Shown here one piece after another: positions 31,593 to 40,410 of a DNA stretch of 64,000 nucleotides (the first letter of the stretch is position 1; the number at the start of each line of letters is the position of its first letter). Source of the DNA: Hymenobacter nivis (GTDB lineage: Bacteria > Bacteroidota > Bacteroidia > Cytophagales > Hymenobacteraceae); assembly GCF_006439025.1 (NCBI RefSeq), contig NZ_RCYZ01000009.1, positions 63,868-127,867 on the forward strand, read 5' to 3'. The notes under the pieces were generated by a model. That model was given only the letters and a program-made list of their open reading frames with translations. It was not told the origin of the DNA and made no database searches. Both the position numbers and the translations under genes were made by a program.

Positions 31593-32471
31593 ATGGAACA
31601 GAAAAACGCCCTAAACACGAGCCCCCGGCCCACCACCCCGGCCGCTCCTAAGGCCGCCGAGAAAAGCAGCGGGGGGTCCTCGCTGTTCTCCGTCATCGCA
31701 ATCATCCTGTGTTTCGTCGTTGCCTACGTCGTTTTCAAATTTGTCCTCGGTAGCGGCAGCAATTTCCAAGGCGGTATCAACACCAACGCCCCCCTCCCAG
31801 GCAACATGCTGGGCACGGTATATAGCGGCGGTAACATTGTGCCAATCCTGATTACGCTGTTCCTGTGCGTTATCACTTTCTCGATTGAGCGCCTGTTGAC
31901 CATTTCGCGCGCCAAAGGTTCGCAGAGCATCGAAGGCTTTGTGCGCACCGTGCGCCAGAAGCTGAACGCTAATGATGTGAACGGAGCCATCGCTGCTTGC
32001 GACCAGCAGAAGGGCTCGGTAGCCAACGTGGTGAAAGCCGGCTTGCTGAAATACAAGGAAATGACGACTGAGCGTGGCATGAACAACGACCAGAAGGTGT
32101 TGGCCATCCAGAAGGAGATCGAAGAGACCACCGCCCTTGAGTTGCCAATGCTGGAGAAAAACCTGGTGATTATCTCCACCATTGCTTCGGTTGCTACGCT
32201 GGTAGGTCTGCTCGGCACGGTGTTCGGTATGATCAGCGCCTTCTCGGCCCTGGCCCAGGCCGGTTCGCCCGACGCCGTGAAACTGGCTAACGGTATCTCG
32301 GAAGCTCTGATCAACACGGCTTTCGGTATCGGCACCTCGGCCCTGGCCATCATTGCCTACAACTACTTCACCAGCAAAATTGACGAGCTGACCTACAGCA
32401 TCGACGAAGCCGGCTTCAGCATTGTGCAAACCTTCGGCCAGCACACCACGACGCAGACGGCTAACGTCTAA
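31593..32471 (+). CDS. exbB: MotA/TolQ/ExbB proton channel protein
   Basis: A 292-residue inner-membrane protein. A Pro/Ala-rich cytoplasmic N-terminus precedes a transmembrane segment (about 31-50), another (about 82-102), a long cytoplasmic loop with FVRTVRQKLNANDVNGAIAACDQ, and the conserved pair of C-terminal segments including ATLVGLLGTVFGMISAFSAL and AFGIGTSALAIIAYNYF. It forms the proton-driven stator with ExbD that powers TonB. It is the first gene of an operon with two exbD, tonB and others, preceded by a strong promoter match and a long T/C-rich leader. The DNA is less GC-rich than in the surrounding genes. Confidence 0.93.
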   Translation: MEQKNALNTSPRPTTPAAPKAAEKSSGGSSLFSVIAIILCFVVAYVVFKFVLGSGSNFQGGINTNAPLPGNMLGTVYSGGNIVPILITLFLCVITFSIERLLTISRAKGSQSIEGFVRTVRQKLNANDVNGAIAACDQQKGSVANVVKAGLLKYKEMTTERGMNNDQKVLAIQKEIEETTALELPMLEKNLVIISTIASVATLVGLLGTVFGMISAFSALAQAGSPDAVKLANGISEALINTAFGIGTSALAIIAYNYFTSKIDELTYSIDEAGFSIVQTFGQHTTTQTANV

Positions 32472-32546
32472 GTTGTTGTCAGCCGACGCACTAAAACATA
32501 GGGAATGCCGTTTACTACGGCATTCCTTTTTTAACCCCACCGCACA

Positions 32547-33176
32547 ATGCCTAAAGTAAAACCGCACCGCACCTCGCCGTCGCTAGACATGACGCCTATG
32601 GTGGACCTGGCTTTTCTGTTGGTGACGTTCTTCATGCTGACGACTAAGTTTTCGCCTGAAGAGACCGTCGTGGTAGATACGCCTACGTCAACGTCGGATA
32701 TTAAACTGCCGGAAAGCAATGTTATTACGCTGACGATAGACAAGAATAAGCGTGTGTTTCTCGGCGTAGATGATGACAAGACTAAAGTTGCTATGTTGCA
32801 AAAGGTTGGCGCTAAGTATGGCGTTACCTTTGATCCTGCCCAAACCCGGGCTTTCGGCAACATGACCAACTTCGGAGTTCCCATCGGCCAACTAGGTTCG
32901 TTGTTGAGCATGGATTCTGACGGCCGCAAGGCAGTTGCAAAATCTGAGCCCGGTATTCCCATGGACTCGCTCAATAACCAACTTATTGACTGGGTTCTGG
33001 AAGCACGCAAAGCCAACCTGACGCTTTTTCAAAAGCCCACGTACATCGCCATTAAAGGCGATGGCGACGCCGATGTACCGACTGTGCAGAAAGTAATCAA
33101 AGTGCTGCAAGAAAAGGATATCAACCGCTTCAACCTCATTACTGACTTGGAGAACAAGCCGGTGGTGGCCAAATAA
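32547..33176 (+). CDS. exbD: ExbD/TolR-type biopolymer transporter (first copy)
   Basis: A 209-residue protein with a short cytoplasmic N-terminus, one transmembrane segment containing the proton-carrying Asp in TPMVDLAFLLVTFFMLTT, and a periplasmic domain. It is longer than the second copy in its periplasmic part (residues about 45-209). It works with ExbB to energise TonB. Gene order exbB-exbD-exbD-tonB is usual in Bacteroidota; two ExbD forms may build heteromeric stators. Its codon use is more AT-tolerant than the window average. Confidence 0.92.
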   Translation: MPKVKPHRTSPSLDMTPMVDLAFLLVTFFMLTTKFSPEETVVVDTPTSTSDIKLPESNVITLTIDKNKRVFLGVDDDKTKVAMLQKVGAKYGVTFDPAQTRAFGNMTNFGVPIGQLGSLLSMDSDGRKAVAKSEPGIPMDSLNNQLIDWVLEARKANLTLFQKPTYIAIKGDGDADVPTVQKVIKVLQEKDINRFNLITDLENKPVVAK

Positions 33177-33221
33177 GGCGGATTACTTAGTAACCCACCC
33201 ACTGGTACTTAACTAGAAACC

Positions 33222-33746
33222 ATGGCAGAAATACAAGGAAAAGCCGATTCCGGCGGCAAAGGCGGGAAGAAGCGGGCCAAGAAAATGTCGACCAAAATCG
33301 ACATGACACCGATGGTGGACTTGGCCTTTTTGCTTCTCACCTTCTTCATGCTCACCACCACGTTTGCCAAACCCAACGTGATGCAGTTGACGATGCCGGT
33401 GAAGGAGAAAAACGAGGACGAGCAGACCAAGCTCAAGGAATCGGAGGCCTTCACCATCATCATGGGCGAAAACAATAAGGTGTATTACTACGCCGGCATG
33501 AACTCAGCCGAAGCTCCCGCTGAGATAAAAGTTACCAATTATGGCTCTAATGGCATCCGCCAGGTTATTCTGGACCGCCAGCGGGTACAGCCCAAAACGG
33601 TAATTCTCATAAAACCCGACGATAAAGCTGTGTACAAGAACATGGTTGACATCCTCGACGAGATGAACATCACCAACCAGAAGAAATATGCACTGGTGAG
33701 CATTGCCAAGTCCGACCAAGAACTTATTAAGAAATCCGGGCTATGA
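33222..33746 (+). CDS. exbD: ExbD/TolR-type biopolymer transporter (second copy)
   Basis: A 174-residue ExbD with a Gly/Lys-rich N-terminus, then KIDMTPMVDLAFLLLTFFMLTT with the essential Asp, and a periplasmic domain ending DQELIKKSGL. It overlaps the tonB start by an ATGA, showing tight coupling. Partner of ExbB and TonB in proton-motive-force transfer. Confidence 0.93.
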   Translation: MAEIQGKADSGGKGGKKRAKKMSTKIDMTPMVDLAFLLLTFFMLTTTFAKPNVMQLTMPVKEKNEDEQTKLKESEAFTIIMGENNKVYYYAGMNSAEAPAEIKVTNYGSNGIRQVILDRQRVQPKTVILIKPDDKAVYKNMVDILDEMNITNQKKYALVSIAKSDQELIKKSGL

Positions 33747-34573
33747 TGAACTCTGCACAAATCGCCCAGTCCAGCTTAGACGACATCGTATTTGAGGGAC
33801 GTAATAAAAACTACGGTGCCTACGTGTTGCGCCAGCTATACGGACGCAACGTTACACGGTCGCTGATCATTGCGACGGCACTGTTTGCGTTGCTGATAGC
33901 TTTCCCGCTCATCGCGCAGTATATCAAAAGCCGTCAGCCGAAGGAGGACCTTAAGAAAAACCTTAAGGAGAACGTGCTAATGGACGCGCCGCCGCTGGAC
34001 GATACCAAACCCCCGCCCCCGCCCCCGCCCCCCGAGGCTCCCCCACCCCCTCCCCCAAAGCTCACCACCATCAAATTCACCCCCCCGGTGATTAAGAAGG
34101 ACAATGAGGTGAAGCAGGAGGAAGTGCCCGATCAGGAAGAGCTGAAAGAAAAAACTGTCGCCACGGTAACCGTTAAGGGTAATACTGATGTGCAGGATCT
34201 TTCTGCCCTCTCGGGTGACGGTGATAAAGTGGTAGCGGAAGTGGTAGACACCAAGGTGTACCAGTACGTGGAGCAGATGCCGCAACTGCCTGGTGGTGGT
34301 GGTAATGCCGCCATCGTAGCCGCCATCCAGAAGTCGACCAAATATCCTCGCATGGCTCAGAACAATGGGGTCGAAGGCCGGATTTTTGTGAGCTTTACGG
34401 TGAACGCCGAAGGCGACGTTTCGGATGTGAAAGTAGTAAAGGGCCTAGGATCTGGCTTGGACGAGGAGACGATTCGGGCGGTGAAAACCCTGCCCAAGTT
34501 CATCCCCGGCAAGCAAAACGGCCGGGCTGTGAGCGTATCCTTCACAGTGCCGATTACTTTCAAAATACAATAG
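33743..34573 (+). CDS. tonB: Energy transducer TonB
   Basis: A 276-residue TonB. The N-terminal motif SSLDDIVFEGRNKNYGAY precedes the single transmembrane anchor (about residues 36-56), typical of Bacteroidota TonB. A Pro-rich segment (about residues 89-112) spans the periplasm, and the C-terminal domain (about 185-276) has PRMAQNNGVEGRIFVSFTV and LPKFIPGKQNGRAVSVSFTVP. It transmits ExbB-ExbD energy to outer-membrane TonB-dependent receptors such as SusC-type transporters. The Pro-rich stretch is encoded by a near-homopolymeric C run (34009-34060), a possible slippage site. Confidence 0.94.
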   Translation: MMNSAQIAQSSLDDIVFEGRNKNYGAYVLRQLYGRNVTRSLIIATALFALLIAFPLIAQYIKSRQPKEDLKKNLKENVLMDAPPLDDTKPPPPPPPPEAPPPPPPKLTTIKFTPPVIKKDNEVKQEEVPDQEELKEKTVATVTVKGNTDVQDLSALSGDGDKVVAEVVDTKVYQYVEQMPQLPGGGGNAAIVAAIQKSTKYPRMAQNNGVEGRIFVSFTVNAEGDVSDVKVVKGLGSGLDEETIRAVKTLPKFIPGKQNGRAVSVSFTVPITFKIQ

Positions 34574-34606
34574 ATTTCGTTGGAGCTTAAGCTCGCAGCA
34601 TTTCGT

Positions 34607-34643
34607 AAAACCCCGGACGGAGCAATGGCCCGGCCGGGGTTTT
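34607..34643 (+). terminator. Terminator after tonB
   Basis: AAAACCCCGG (34607-34616) pairs with CCGGGGTTTT (34634-34643) and is followed by T. It would end or attenuate the exbB-tonB transcript before the next three genes. Confidence 0.75.
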
Positions 34644-34823
34644 TGCATATTGTAGGTGTCCCCTATTGACTTTTATGGGCCCTGAAACGATTTATAATAG
34701 TAATTTTTGATTTCTTTGCACGTTGGCCAGTGAGATCGGAGGATATCAGCCGAACCTTTTGATAAAATAAAACGGTTTTAGCTAACTCCCACCCGGCTTT
34801 TGGGGCCGTTTCCAACTTGCTTA

Positions 34824-35123
34824 ATGCTTAATACTCCCAATACTGAAGAGCGCCTTGGAAATAAGCCGCGGCACATTGTGCGCTACTTCATGCTCTTCAT
34901 GTCGCTGGTGTACATGGGCATGGGGGCCTGGCTGGCCTGGACAGTCAGCCAGCCAGCTAACCCCGTAACCATGCACTTCGCCCAAATTGGCTTAACTGGT
35001 AACCGCCTACGGCTATTAGGGCTCGTTTTCGTCATTTACGGTTTGGTACGCTTTGTGCGAAGCTACCGTGTCAACTTCCGTTCTTCCTCTCTCTCCGACC
35101 CCGATGATTTTTCCAATCGCTAA
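34824..35123 (+). CDS. Small two-helix membrane protein, unknown function
   Basis: A 99-residue protein with two hydrophobic segments: RYFMLFMSLVYMGMGAWLAW (about 21-40) and RLLGLVFVIYGLVRFVR (about 65-81). The tail SSLSDPDDFSNR is polar. The ATG at 34824 is chosen; its frame overlaps the start of the next gene by 20 bases, so the two are translationally linked. This position, between TonB and a PstS-like lipoprotein, is occupied by a similar small membrane protein in related Bacteroidota operons as far as I recall. Function unknown. Confidence 0.75.
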   Translation: MLNTPNTEERLGNKPRHIVRYFMLFMSLVYMGMGAWLAWTVSQPANPVTMHFAQIGLTGNRLRLLGLVFVIYGLVRFVRSYRVNFRSSSLSDPDDFSNR

Positions 35124-36099
35124 GCCCGTTTACATCTTTACCGCGCTGGCTAGCGGCTGGCTATTGGTAGCCGGCTGCCAATCGAATAGCGAAAACGGCG
35201 CCACCGATACTGCCGTCAGCGGCAATGTAAAGGTGGCGGTTGACGAGACTTTTGCTCCTATCCTCCAAGCGCAGGTCGACACATTTGGCAAACTGTATCC
35301 GGATGCACACGTTAAGATGCTGTTTGAGCCGGAGGAGAATGTGATGGTGGACCTGATAAATGACAAAGTAAAAGTAGCAGTGGTAGCCCGCGAGCTGAAC
35401 GCGGAAGAGATTGCCTCCTTTGCCAAGCAAACCATCGTGCCCCGCACCACGCGCATTGGCATTGATGGTCTAGCTATTGTTTTACATCCATCCAATCCGG
35501 ATTCGCTGCTGACAATCAACCAACTGCGCGATATTTTTACTGGTAAGAGCACAACTTGGAGCCAGATCAGCAACCAAAAAAAGCTGGGCGACATCAACAT
35601 TGTATTCGATGCCAGCCGTAGCAGTACTGCACGCTTCATGCGCGACTCGCTGGCCAAGGGGGCCCCACTCACCACGCGGGTGTTTGCGGCCTCATCCAAT
35701 CCCGCTTTGCTTGACTACGTAGCGAATCATCCGAATGCAATTGGTGTAGTAGGGGTGAACTGGATATCTGATCACGACGATCCGGCGGCCATGAAGTTTC
35801 TGCAAAAGGTGCACGTGGCCAGTATCACGGACCGGCCCAATCCGCAGCCCGACGATTATATCCAGCCCTACCAAGTCAACCTGGCCCAGAAGACGCCGGA
35901 GCAACTAGCTAAGTACCCGGAGCTACAGAATTACCCTTTGCGCCGCAACCTGTATATCATCAGTCGTGAGGCGCGCAGTGGATTAGGCAGCGGTTTTGCT
36001 GCGTTTGTCGCTGGCAAAAATGGCCAGTTGATATTTCAAAAATCTGGGCTACTGCCCGCCCAGATGCAAGCGCGTGTTGTGACTACTCCCAAACGTTAG
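35104..36099 (+). CDS. PstS-like phosphate-binding lipoprotein
   Basis: A 331-residue periplasmic-binding-protein-type lipoprotein; the signal ends LLVAGC with a lipobox Cys. The sequence VDETFAPILQAQVDTF, DGLAIVLHPSNPDSLLTINQLRDIFTGKSTTW and FDASRSSTARFMRDSL follows the PstS/ABC phosphate-binding family. No pstCAB genes are adjacent; in Bacteroidota this gene is typically found in the TonB operon rather than with the ABC transporter. It may supply a bound ligand or sense phosphate for TonB-dependent uptake (inference). The start at 35104 overlaps the previous gene; the upstream codons of the frame are unlikely to be coding. Confidence 0.85.
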   Translation: MIFPIAKPVYIFTALASGWLLVAGCQSNSENGATDTAVSGNVKVAVDETFAPILQAQVDTFGKLYPDAHVKMLFEPEENVMVDLINDKVKVAVVARELNAEEIASFAKQTIVPRTTRIGIDGLAIVLHPSNPDSLLTINQLRDIFTGKSTTWSQISNQKKLGDINIVFDASRSSTARFMRDSLAKGAPLTTRVFAASSNPALLDYVANHPNAIGVVGVNWISDHDDPAAMKFLQKVHVASITDRPNPQPDDYIQPYQVNLAQKTPEQLAKYPELQNYPLRRNLYIISREARSGLGSGFAAFVAGKNGQLIFQKSGLLPAQMQARVVTTPKR

Positions 36100-36153
36100 T
36101 CGCCGTTCTGCGTAAAATTCATTCAATCTTCTCTTTTCACCATCCCTCCCCCA

Positions 36154-37800
36154 ATGAGTTTCAAGCCCTGGAAACAGCCCCTGCTCGCTGCCGCCGCTTT
36201 GGTAGCCGGTACTACGGCGGCCACCGCCCAAACCAATAATGTGCAAACCTTGATTCAGCACGAACGCTTCAACGAGGCCAAGGCCGCGCTGGGCCAAGGC
36301 AGCACACCGGAGAATGCTTTCGAACTGGGCCGCATCTATCAGTTCCGGGACATGCCCGATTCTGCGGCTTTCTTTTTTAATAAAGCCAGTGGCAGTTCGC
36401 CTTTTGGCCAAGTCGCTGCCGGCCGCGCTTTGCTTGCCAAAGGCCAGATAGCTCCGGCTGATGCGCAATTTGAAGCAGCGGCGAAAGCCACTAAAAATAA
36501 AGATGCCAAGGTGCTGACTATGATTGCTCAGGCCTATGCTGAAACATCTGAAGTGAAAAACGTCGATAAAGCCGTGACGTTTGTTAACAGCGCCCAAACT
36601 GCAAACAAGGGCAAAGTTGATCCGACGCTGATGCTGGCCCGCGGTCAGATGTATATGAATACCGAGCAGGGCGGTGGCGAAGCTATGAACAGCTTCGACC
36701 AAGCCATTGCGGCTAACCCTAGCTACGCGCCGGCCTATTACGAGAAAGGCGTTCTGGACGTGCGCGCCCGCAACTACAACGAGGCCCGCACCAACCTTAA
36801 CAAAGCCGTTGAGCTGGACCCTAGCTACGCCCCTGCTTACCGCGAGCTAGCCGACATGTACTACTACGCTGGCCAGTACGACCAAGCGCTAAGCACGTTC
36901 CAGAAATACGTGGAATTGTCGGAGAAGTCGCCGCGCACTGATGCGCAGTACGCATCTTTCCTGTATCTGACGAAGAAGTATCCGGAAGCGCTTGCAGCTG
37001 TAAATACTTCGCTGAAAAGCGACCCGAACAACCTCACTATGAACCGCCTGAAGGCGTACTTGCTATACGAAACCAACGATTACGCTGGGGCCGCTACGGC
37101 AATGGACACGTACATGAAGATGGCACCCGCGGGCAAAGTTATCCCCGAGGACTATTCGTACCAGGGTCGCATCCTGGCGCGTGCCGGCCGGCCCGATGAG
37201 GGCATTGCCGTGCTGCAAAAGGCGATTACCGCTACGACTGACCCGACTAAGAAGCCGGAATTACAGGACGCTTTGGCTACGGCTTACACTGCCAAAAAAG
37301 ACTACAACTCGGCCATCGGTGTTTATCAGGCAAAAATCAAGGCCAACCCTGACAAGAGCGACCTAGTAGACGTGTTCCGCTTGGCTTCAGCCTACGATAA
37401 CGCCAAGAAATACCCTCAGGCCGACAGTGTGTACAACGTTATTCTGACGGCTAAGCCTACTTACGGCCCCGGCATACTGGCCCGTGCCCGCACGAACAAC
37501 AACATGGATCCGGATTCGAAGAAAGGCTTGGCCAAGCCCTACTACGAAAACTACATTGAGCTGTCGAAAGCAGCCGATGCTGATCCGGCCAAATTTCGCA
37601 ACGGTTTGATCGAGTCGAACTACTACCTTGGGGTGTACGCTTTGCAGGTAAAGAACGACAAAGCCGGCGCTAGCACTTACTTCCAGCAAGTACTAGCCGT
37701 TGATCCGGAAAACAAGGAAGCAAAGAATGCCTTGGAGATCATCAACGCCAAGCCGCGTACTACGACCACCAAGAAAACGACTACGGTTAAAAAGAAGTAA
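36154..37800 (+). CDS. Secreted tetratricopeptide-repeat protein
   Basis: A 548-residue protein with a signal peptide (cleavage near AATAQTNN) and many TPR-like helical pairs, e.g. APAYYEKGVLDVRARNYNEA, AYRELADMYYYAGQYDQAL and ASFLYLTKKYPEALAAVN. The C-terminus is a Lys/Thr-rich tail (TTTKKTTTVKKK). TPR superhelices mediate protein binding; here in the periplasm. As the last gene of the exbB-tonB cluster it is likely a partner of the TonB complex or of outer-membrane receptors. Convergent with the pseudouridine synthase gene, separated by a terminator. Confidence 0.88.
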   Translation: MSFKPWKQPLLAAAALVAGTTAATAQTNNVQTLIQHERFNEAKAALGQGSTPENAFELGRIYQFRDMPDSAAFFFNKASGSSPFGQVAAGRALLAKGQIAPADAQFEAAAKATKNKDAKVLTMIAQAYAETSEVKNVDKAVTFVNSAQTANKGKVDPTLMLARGQMYMNTEQGGGEAMNSFDQAIAANPSYAPAYYEKGVLDVRARNYNEARTNLNKAVELDPSYAPAYRELADMYYYAGQYDQALSTFQKYVELSEKSPRTDAQYASFLYLTKKYPEALAAVNTSLKSDPNNLTMNRLKAYLLYETNDYAGAATAMDTYMKMAPAGKVIPEDYSYQGRILARAGRPDEGIAVLQKAITATTDPTKKPELQDALATAYTAKKDYNSAIGVYQAKIKANPDKSDLVDVFRLASAYDNAKKYPQADSVYNVILTAKPTYGPGILARARTNNNMDPDSKKGLAKPYYENYIELSKAADADPAKFRNGLIESNYYLGVYALQVKNDKAGASTYFQQVLAVDPENKEAKNALEIINAKPRTTTTKKTTTVKKK

Positions 37801-37825
37801 TCTCTCTTTAACTAGGTAGCAAATG

Positions 37826-37867
37826 AAAAGGGCCCCCGCCGCAGCGATGCAGTGGGGGCCCCTTTTT
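37826..37867. terminator. Terminator between convergent genes
   Basis: AAAAGGGCCCCC (37826-37837) pairs with GGGGGCCCCTTTT (37854-37866) with one extra base. Ends the TPR transcript and probably the minus-strand pseudouridine synthase transcript. Confidence 0.8.
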
Positions 37868-37882
37868 GCTTATTAAGTTTTG

Positions 37883-38932
37883 CTATTGCTGCGCGGCGTA
37901 GGCTTCCCATTTGGCTAGGGCCGCGGCAAAATCGGTGGGCAATGCAGTTTCAAAAAATACCTCTTGGCCAGTAGTAGGCTGCACAAACCCCAGCGACTGG
38001 GCGTGCAGGGCCTGCCGCGGGAGCAGTTCAAAGGTGTTCTCAACGAAGGCGCGGTAATTAGCCGTGTTGGGGCCCACCCGGATGCGGTTGCCGCCGTAGG
38101 TGGAATCGTTGAACAGCGGGTGGCCCAGGTACTGCATGTGGGCCCTGATTTGGTGCGTACGGCCGGTTTCAAGCACACAGCTGATGAGCGCTACAGGCCC
38201 ATAGCTGCGGAGCACCTCGTAGTGCGTGACGGCCGCTTTGCCCTGCTCACCGCCCGGGTACACGGCCTGCACCTTACGGTCGCGCACGCTCCGCCCAATG
38301 TGGCCCCTTACGGTGCCCTTGGCTTCCTTGGGAGTGCCCCAGACAAGGGCCAGATAGCGCCGCCGGATGGTGTGGTGGAAGAATTGCAGTGAGAGGTGCG
38401 TCATAGCAAACTCCGTTTTGCCGATCACCAGCAGCCCCGACGTGTCCTTGTCGATGCGGTGCACCAAGCCCGGGCGAATCTCACCGTTGCGGCCTGTGGG
38501 CAGGTCAGCCAAGTGGTGGGCCAGGCCATTGACGAGCGTGCCCTGCCAGTGGCCAAAGGCCGGGTGCACCACCATGCCCGGCGGCTTGTTCACGATGAGC
38601 AAGTCAGCGTCTTCATAGGGAATGTCCAGGTCCATCGGTTCGGGCAGTACCTTGCCCGTGCGCGGTGGCTCGGGCAGCGTCACCGTAATGGTATCCAGCG
38701 GCTTAATGCGGTAATTGGGCTTTACCACCCGGCCATTCACCTGCACGGCTTCGGCCCGGATGGCTTCCTGCACCTTATTGCGCGAGGTGTTGCCGAGGCG
38801 GTGCAGCAAAAACTTGTCAATGCGCAGCAGCTCCTGGCCGCGGTCTACCACAATGCGGTGGTGCTCATACAATTCGTCGCCGCCTTCGGCGTCGTCGGTG
38901 TCAATCTCGGGGCCCTGTTCGGCTTCGCTCAT
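37883..38932 (-). CDS. rluD: RluA-family pseudouridine synthase (RluD-like)
   Basis: A 349-residue enzyme with an N-terminal S4 RNA-binding domain (RIDKFLLHRLGNTSRNKVQEAI) and a catalytic domain containing GLVHRIDKDTSGLLVIGKT (catalytic Asp), RRYLALVWG and GRTHQIRAHMQYLGHPLFNDSTYGG. It isomerises uridines, probably in 23S rRNA helix 69. The start is set at ATG 38932 because an upstream in-frame extension would span the terminator of the preceding ompH unit. The order ompH-rluD is compatible with the envelope block but no functional link is implied. Confidence 0.9.
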   Translation of the reverse strand: MSEAEQGPEIDTDDAEGGDELYEHHRIVVDRGQELLRIDKFLLHRLGNTSRNKVQEAIRAEAVQVNGRVVKPNYRIKPLDTITVTLPEPPRTGKVLPEPMDLDIPYEDADLLIVNKPPGMVVHPAFGHWQGTLVNGLAHHLADLPTGRNGEIRPGLVHRIDKDTSGLLVIGKTEFAMTHLSLQFFHHTIRRRYLALVWGTPKEAKGTVRGHIGRSVRDRKVQAVYPGGEQGKAAVTHYEVLRSYGPVALISCVLETGRTHQIRAHMQYLGHPLFNDSTYGGNRIRVGPNTANYRAFVENTFELLPRQALHAQSLGFVQPTTGQEVFFETALPTDFAAALAKWEAYAAQQ

Positions 38933-38952
38933 GGCAGCAGAAAAATGTTTCA

Positions 38953-38984
38953 ACAAAAAGGCCAGGGCTTGCGCCCTGGCCTTT
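38953..38984 (-). terminator. Terminator of the bamA-ompH unit
   Basis: AAAGGCCAGGGC (38957-38968) pairs perfectly with GCCCTGGCCTTT (38973-38984). On the minus strand the stem is followed by T. It separates ompH from the pseudouridine synthase gene. Confidence 0.85.
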
Positions 38985-39006
38985 CGCGTTTGCAAGCAGC
39001 AGTTGC

Positions 39007-39660
39007 TTACTTCTTGCTCTTGGTTTTGGTTTTGGTGCCAGCGGGAGCTGCTACGGGGGCAGCCGGTGCAGCCATGGCGCCCGCAGTCGGACCAGCTTTC
39101 AGCGGCACCGGGGCGGTGGGCGTAATGCCCATTTTCTTCAGCACGATTTCCGAGATGTCACCATCCTTGGGGCCATGCAGCAGCGTCGGGGTGTCGCCAT
39201 CCGAGTTCAGCACATAGGTGTAGCCATTTTCATTGGCCACATCGTCAATCGTCTTTTGCAGCTTGTCGAGGGCCGGGCGCAGCAGGCTCTGCTGCTTCTG
39301 CTGCAGCGACTGCTCGGCGCTGCGCTGAAACTCCTGGATGGACTGCTGCAAGCCGGTCAATTCCTTCTCTTTGTCGGCCTTCACCACGTCAGTCATGCCA
39401 GCGGCTCCTTGCTGGTAGGCTTTCAGCTTGGTTTCGTACTCGCCGTACTTGCTCTTCATCTGCGCCGCCAACTGCTCGTTGTAAGTCTTCAGGCTCGATT
39501 CGATTTGCTTGCTTTCGGGCATCTGGCTCAGCACATACTGCACGCTGGTATAGCCAATTTTAAGCGGGGCCTGGGCTTGGGCGGAGTTAGCGGCCAGGGT
39601 GCCAGCGGTCAGCAGAGCGGCGGCCAACGTCAAGCGGAGGGTTTTCACGGGATTCATCAA
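39007..39660 (-). CDS. ompH: OmpH/Skp family periplasmic chaperone (second copy)
   Basis: A 217-residue OmpH/Skp. The signal peptide cleaves near AQAQAPL. The core (about residues 35-170) has KIGYTSVQYVLSQMPES at the start, a long coiled-coil region rich in Gln, Glu and Lys that forms the tentacle arms, and GYTYVLNSDGDTPTLLHG toward the base. The C-terminal Ala/Pro/Lys-rich tail (about 175-217) is an addition typical of Hymenobacter-like proteins. Skp binds unfolded outer-membrane proteins during transit. Tandem with a paralogue and downstream of bamA. Confidence 0.92.
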   Translation of the reverse strand: MMNPVKTLRLTLAAALLTAGTLAANSAQAQAPLKIGYTSVQYVLSQMPESKQIESSLKTYNEQLAAQMKSKYGEYETKLKAYQQGAAGMTDVVKADKEKELTGLQQSIQEFQRSAEQSLQQKQQSLLRPALDKLQKTIDDVANENGYTYVLNSDGDTPTLLHGPKDGDISEIVLKKMGITPTAPVPLKAGPTAGAMAAPAAPVAAPAGTKTKTKSKK

Positions 39661-39697
39661 GGGAAAAGGTTCAGAGAGAGTGTAGATACAAAGGTAG

Positions 39698-40375
39698 TTA
39701 TTTTGGGCTCTTCCCCGTTGTGCGCTTGGCTTTGGCCTTAGCGGGCACTTCGGGGGCCCCCGAATCGGATTCGAAAGCGGGGTCGGTGGCGGTCGTTTTG
39801 GGCGGCGTCACCGTTTTCACAGGGCCCTTGGGGCCGGGCTGGTTACGGTCTTCGGCGGCCAAGCCCAATTCTTCTAGCACAAATTCGGTGTAGTCGTAAG
39901 TCGGATTGGTATAGAGTAAGGTTAGGTCGCCAGCCTTGTCAATGACCATGGCCAACTGCTTCTTCTTAGCCACTTTCTCGATGGCCTCGAACACCTTGTC
40001 TTGCACCGGCTTGTTCAACTCCTGGCGCTTTTTAAACAGCTGGCCTTCGTAGCCAAACTGCTTGTTCTGGTAGGCCTTGACTTCCTGCTCTTTCAGCAGA
40101 ATTTCGTCCTGCCGCTTTTTCTTCATTTGCTCGGTTAGCACCACTTCTTCGTCGTGGTAGGTGCGCTGCAGCCGCTCCAGGTCCTTCTTCTGGGCCTCGA
40201 TTTCCTTTTGCCAAGTCGTCGACAAGGCGTTGAGTTCCTGCTGCGCCTTGGCAAAGTCGGGCATTTTGGCCATAATGAACTCCGAGTCGACCCACCCGAA
40301 CTTCTGGGCCCGAGCCCCGGGGCCCCAAAGCAGCAGCCCCGCCAACACGCCCCAAAAAGCTATTCTCATGCGCAT
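39698..40375 (-). CDS. ompH: OmpH/Skp family periplasmic chaperone (first copy)
   Basis: A 225-residue OmpH/Skp with a signal peptide (cleavage near ARAQKFG), a helical arm region (EIEAQKKDLERLQRTYHDEEV, about 50-120) and the base segment LAMVIDKAGDLTLLYTNPTYDYTEFVLEELG. Its C-terminal tail is Pro/Lys-rich. It lies 35 bases after bamA and 37 before the second copy. Two Skp-like proteins next to bamA are a standard Bacteroidota arrangement. Confidence 0.93.
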   Translation of the reverse strand: MRMRIAFWGVLAGLLLWGPGARAQKFGWVDSEFIMAKMPDFAKAQQELNALSTTWQKEIEAQKKDLERLQRTYHDEEVVLTEQMKKKRQDEILLKEQEVKAYQNKQFGYEGQLFKKRQELNKPVQDKVFEAIEKVAKKKQLAMVIDKAGDLTLLYTNPTYDYTEFVLEELGLAAEDRNQPGPKGPVKTVTPPKTTATDPAFESDSGAPEVPAKAKAKRTTGKSPK

Positions 40376-40410
40376 CGAACAAAGGAAGCGGCCGCTAAGT
40401 GCCCGCCAAA

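Noticed and set aside
34009..34060. C-rich run in tonB as a phase-variable tract
   Set aside because: It is an in-frame Pro-coding stretch interrupted by other bases; no long mononucleotide run, and the protein is intact.
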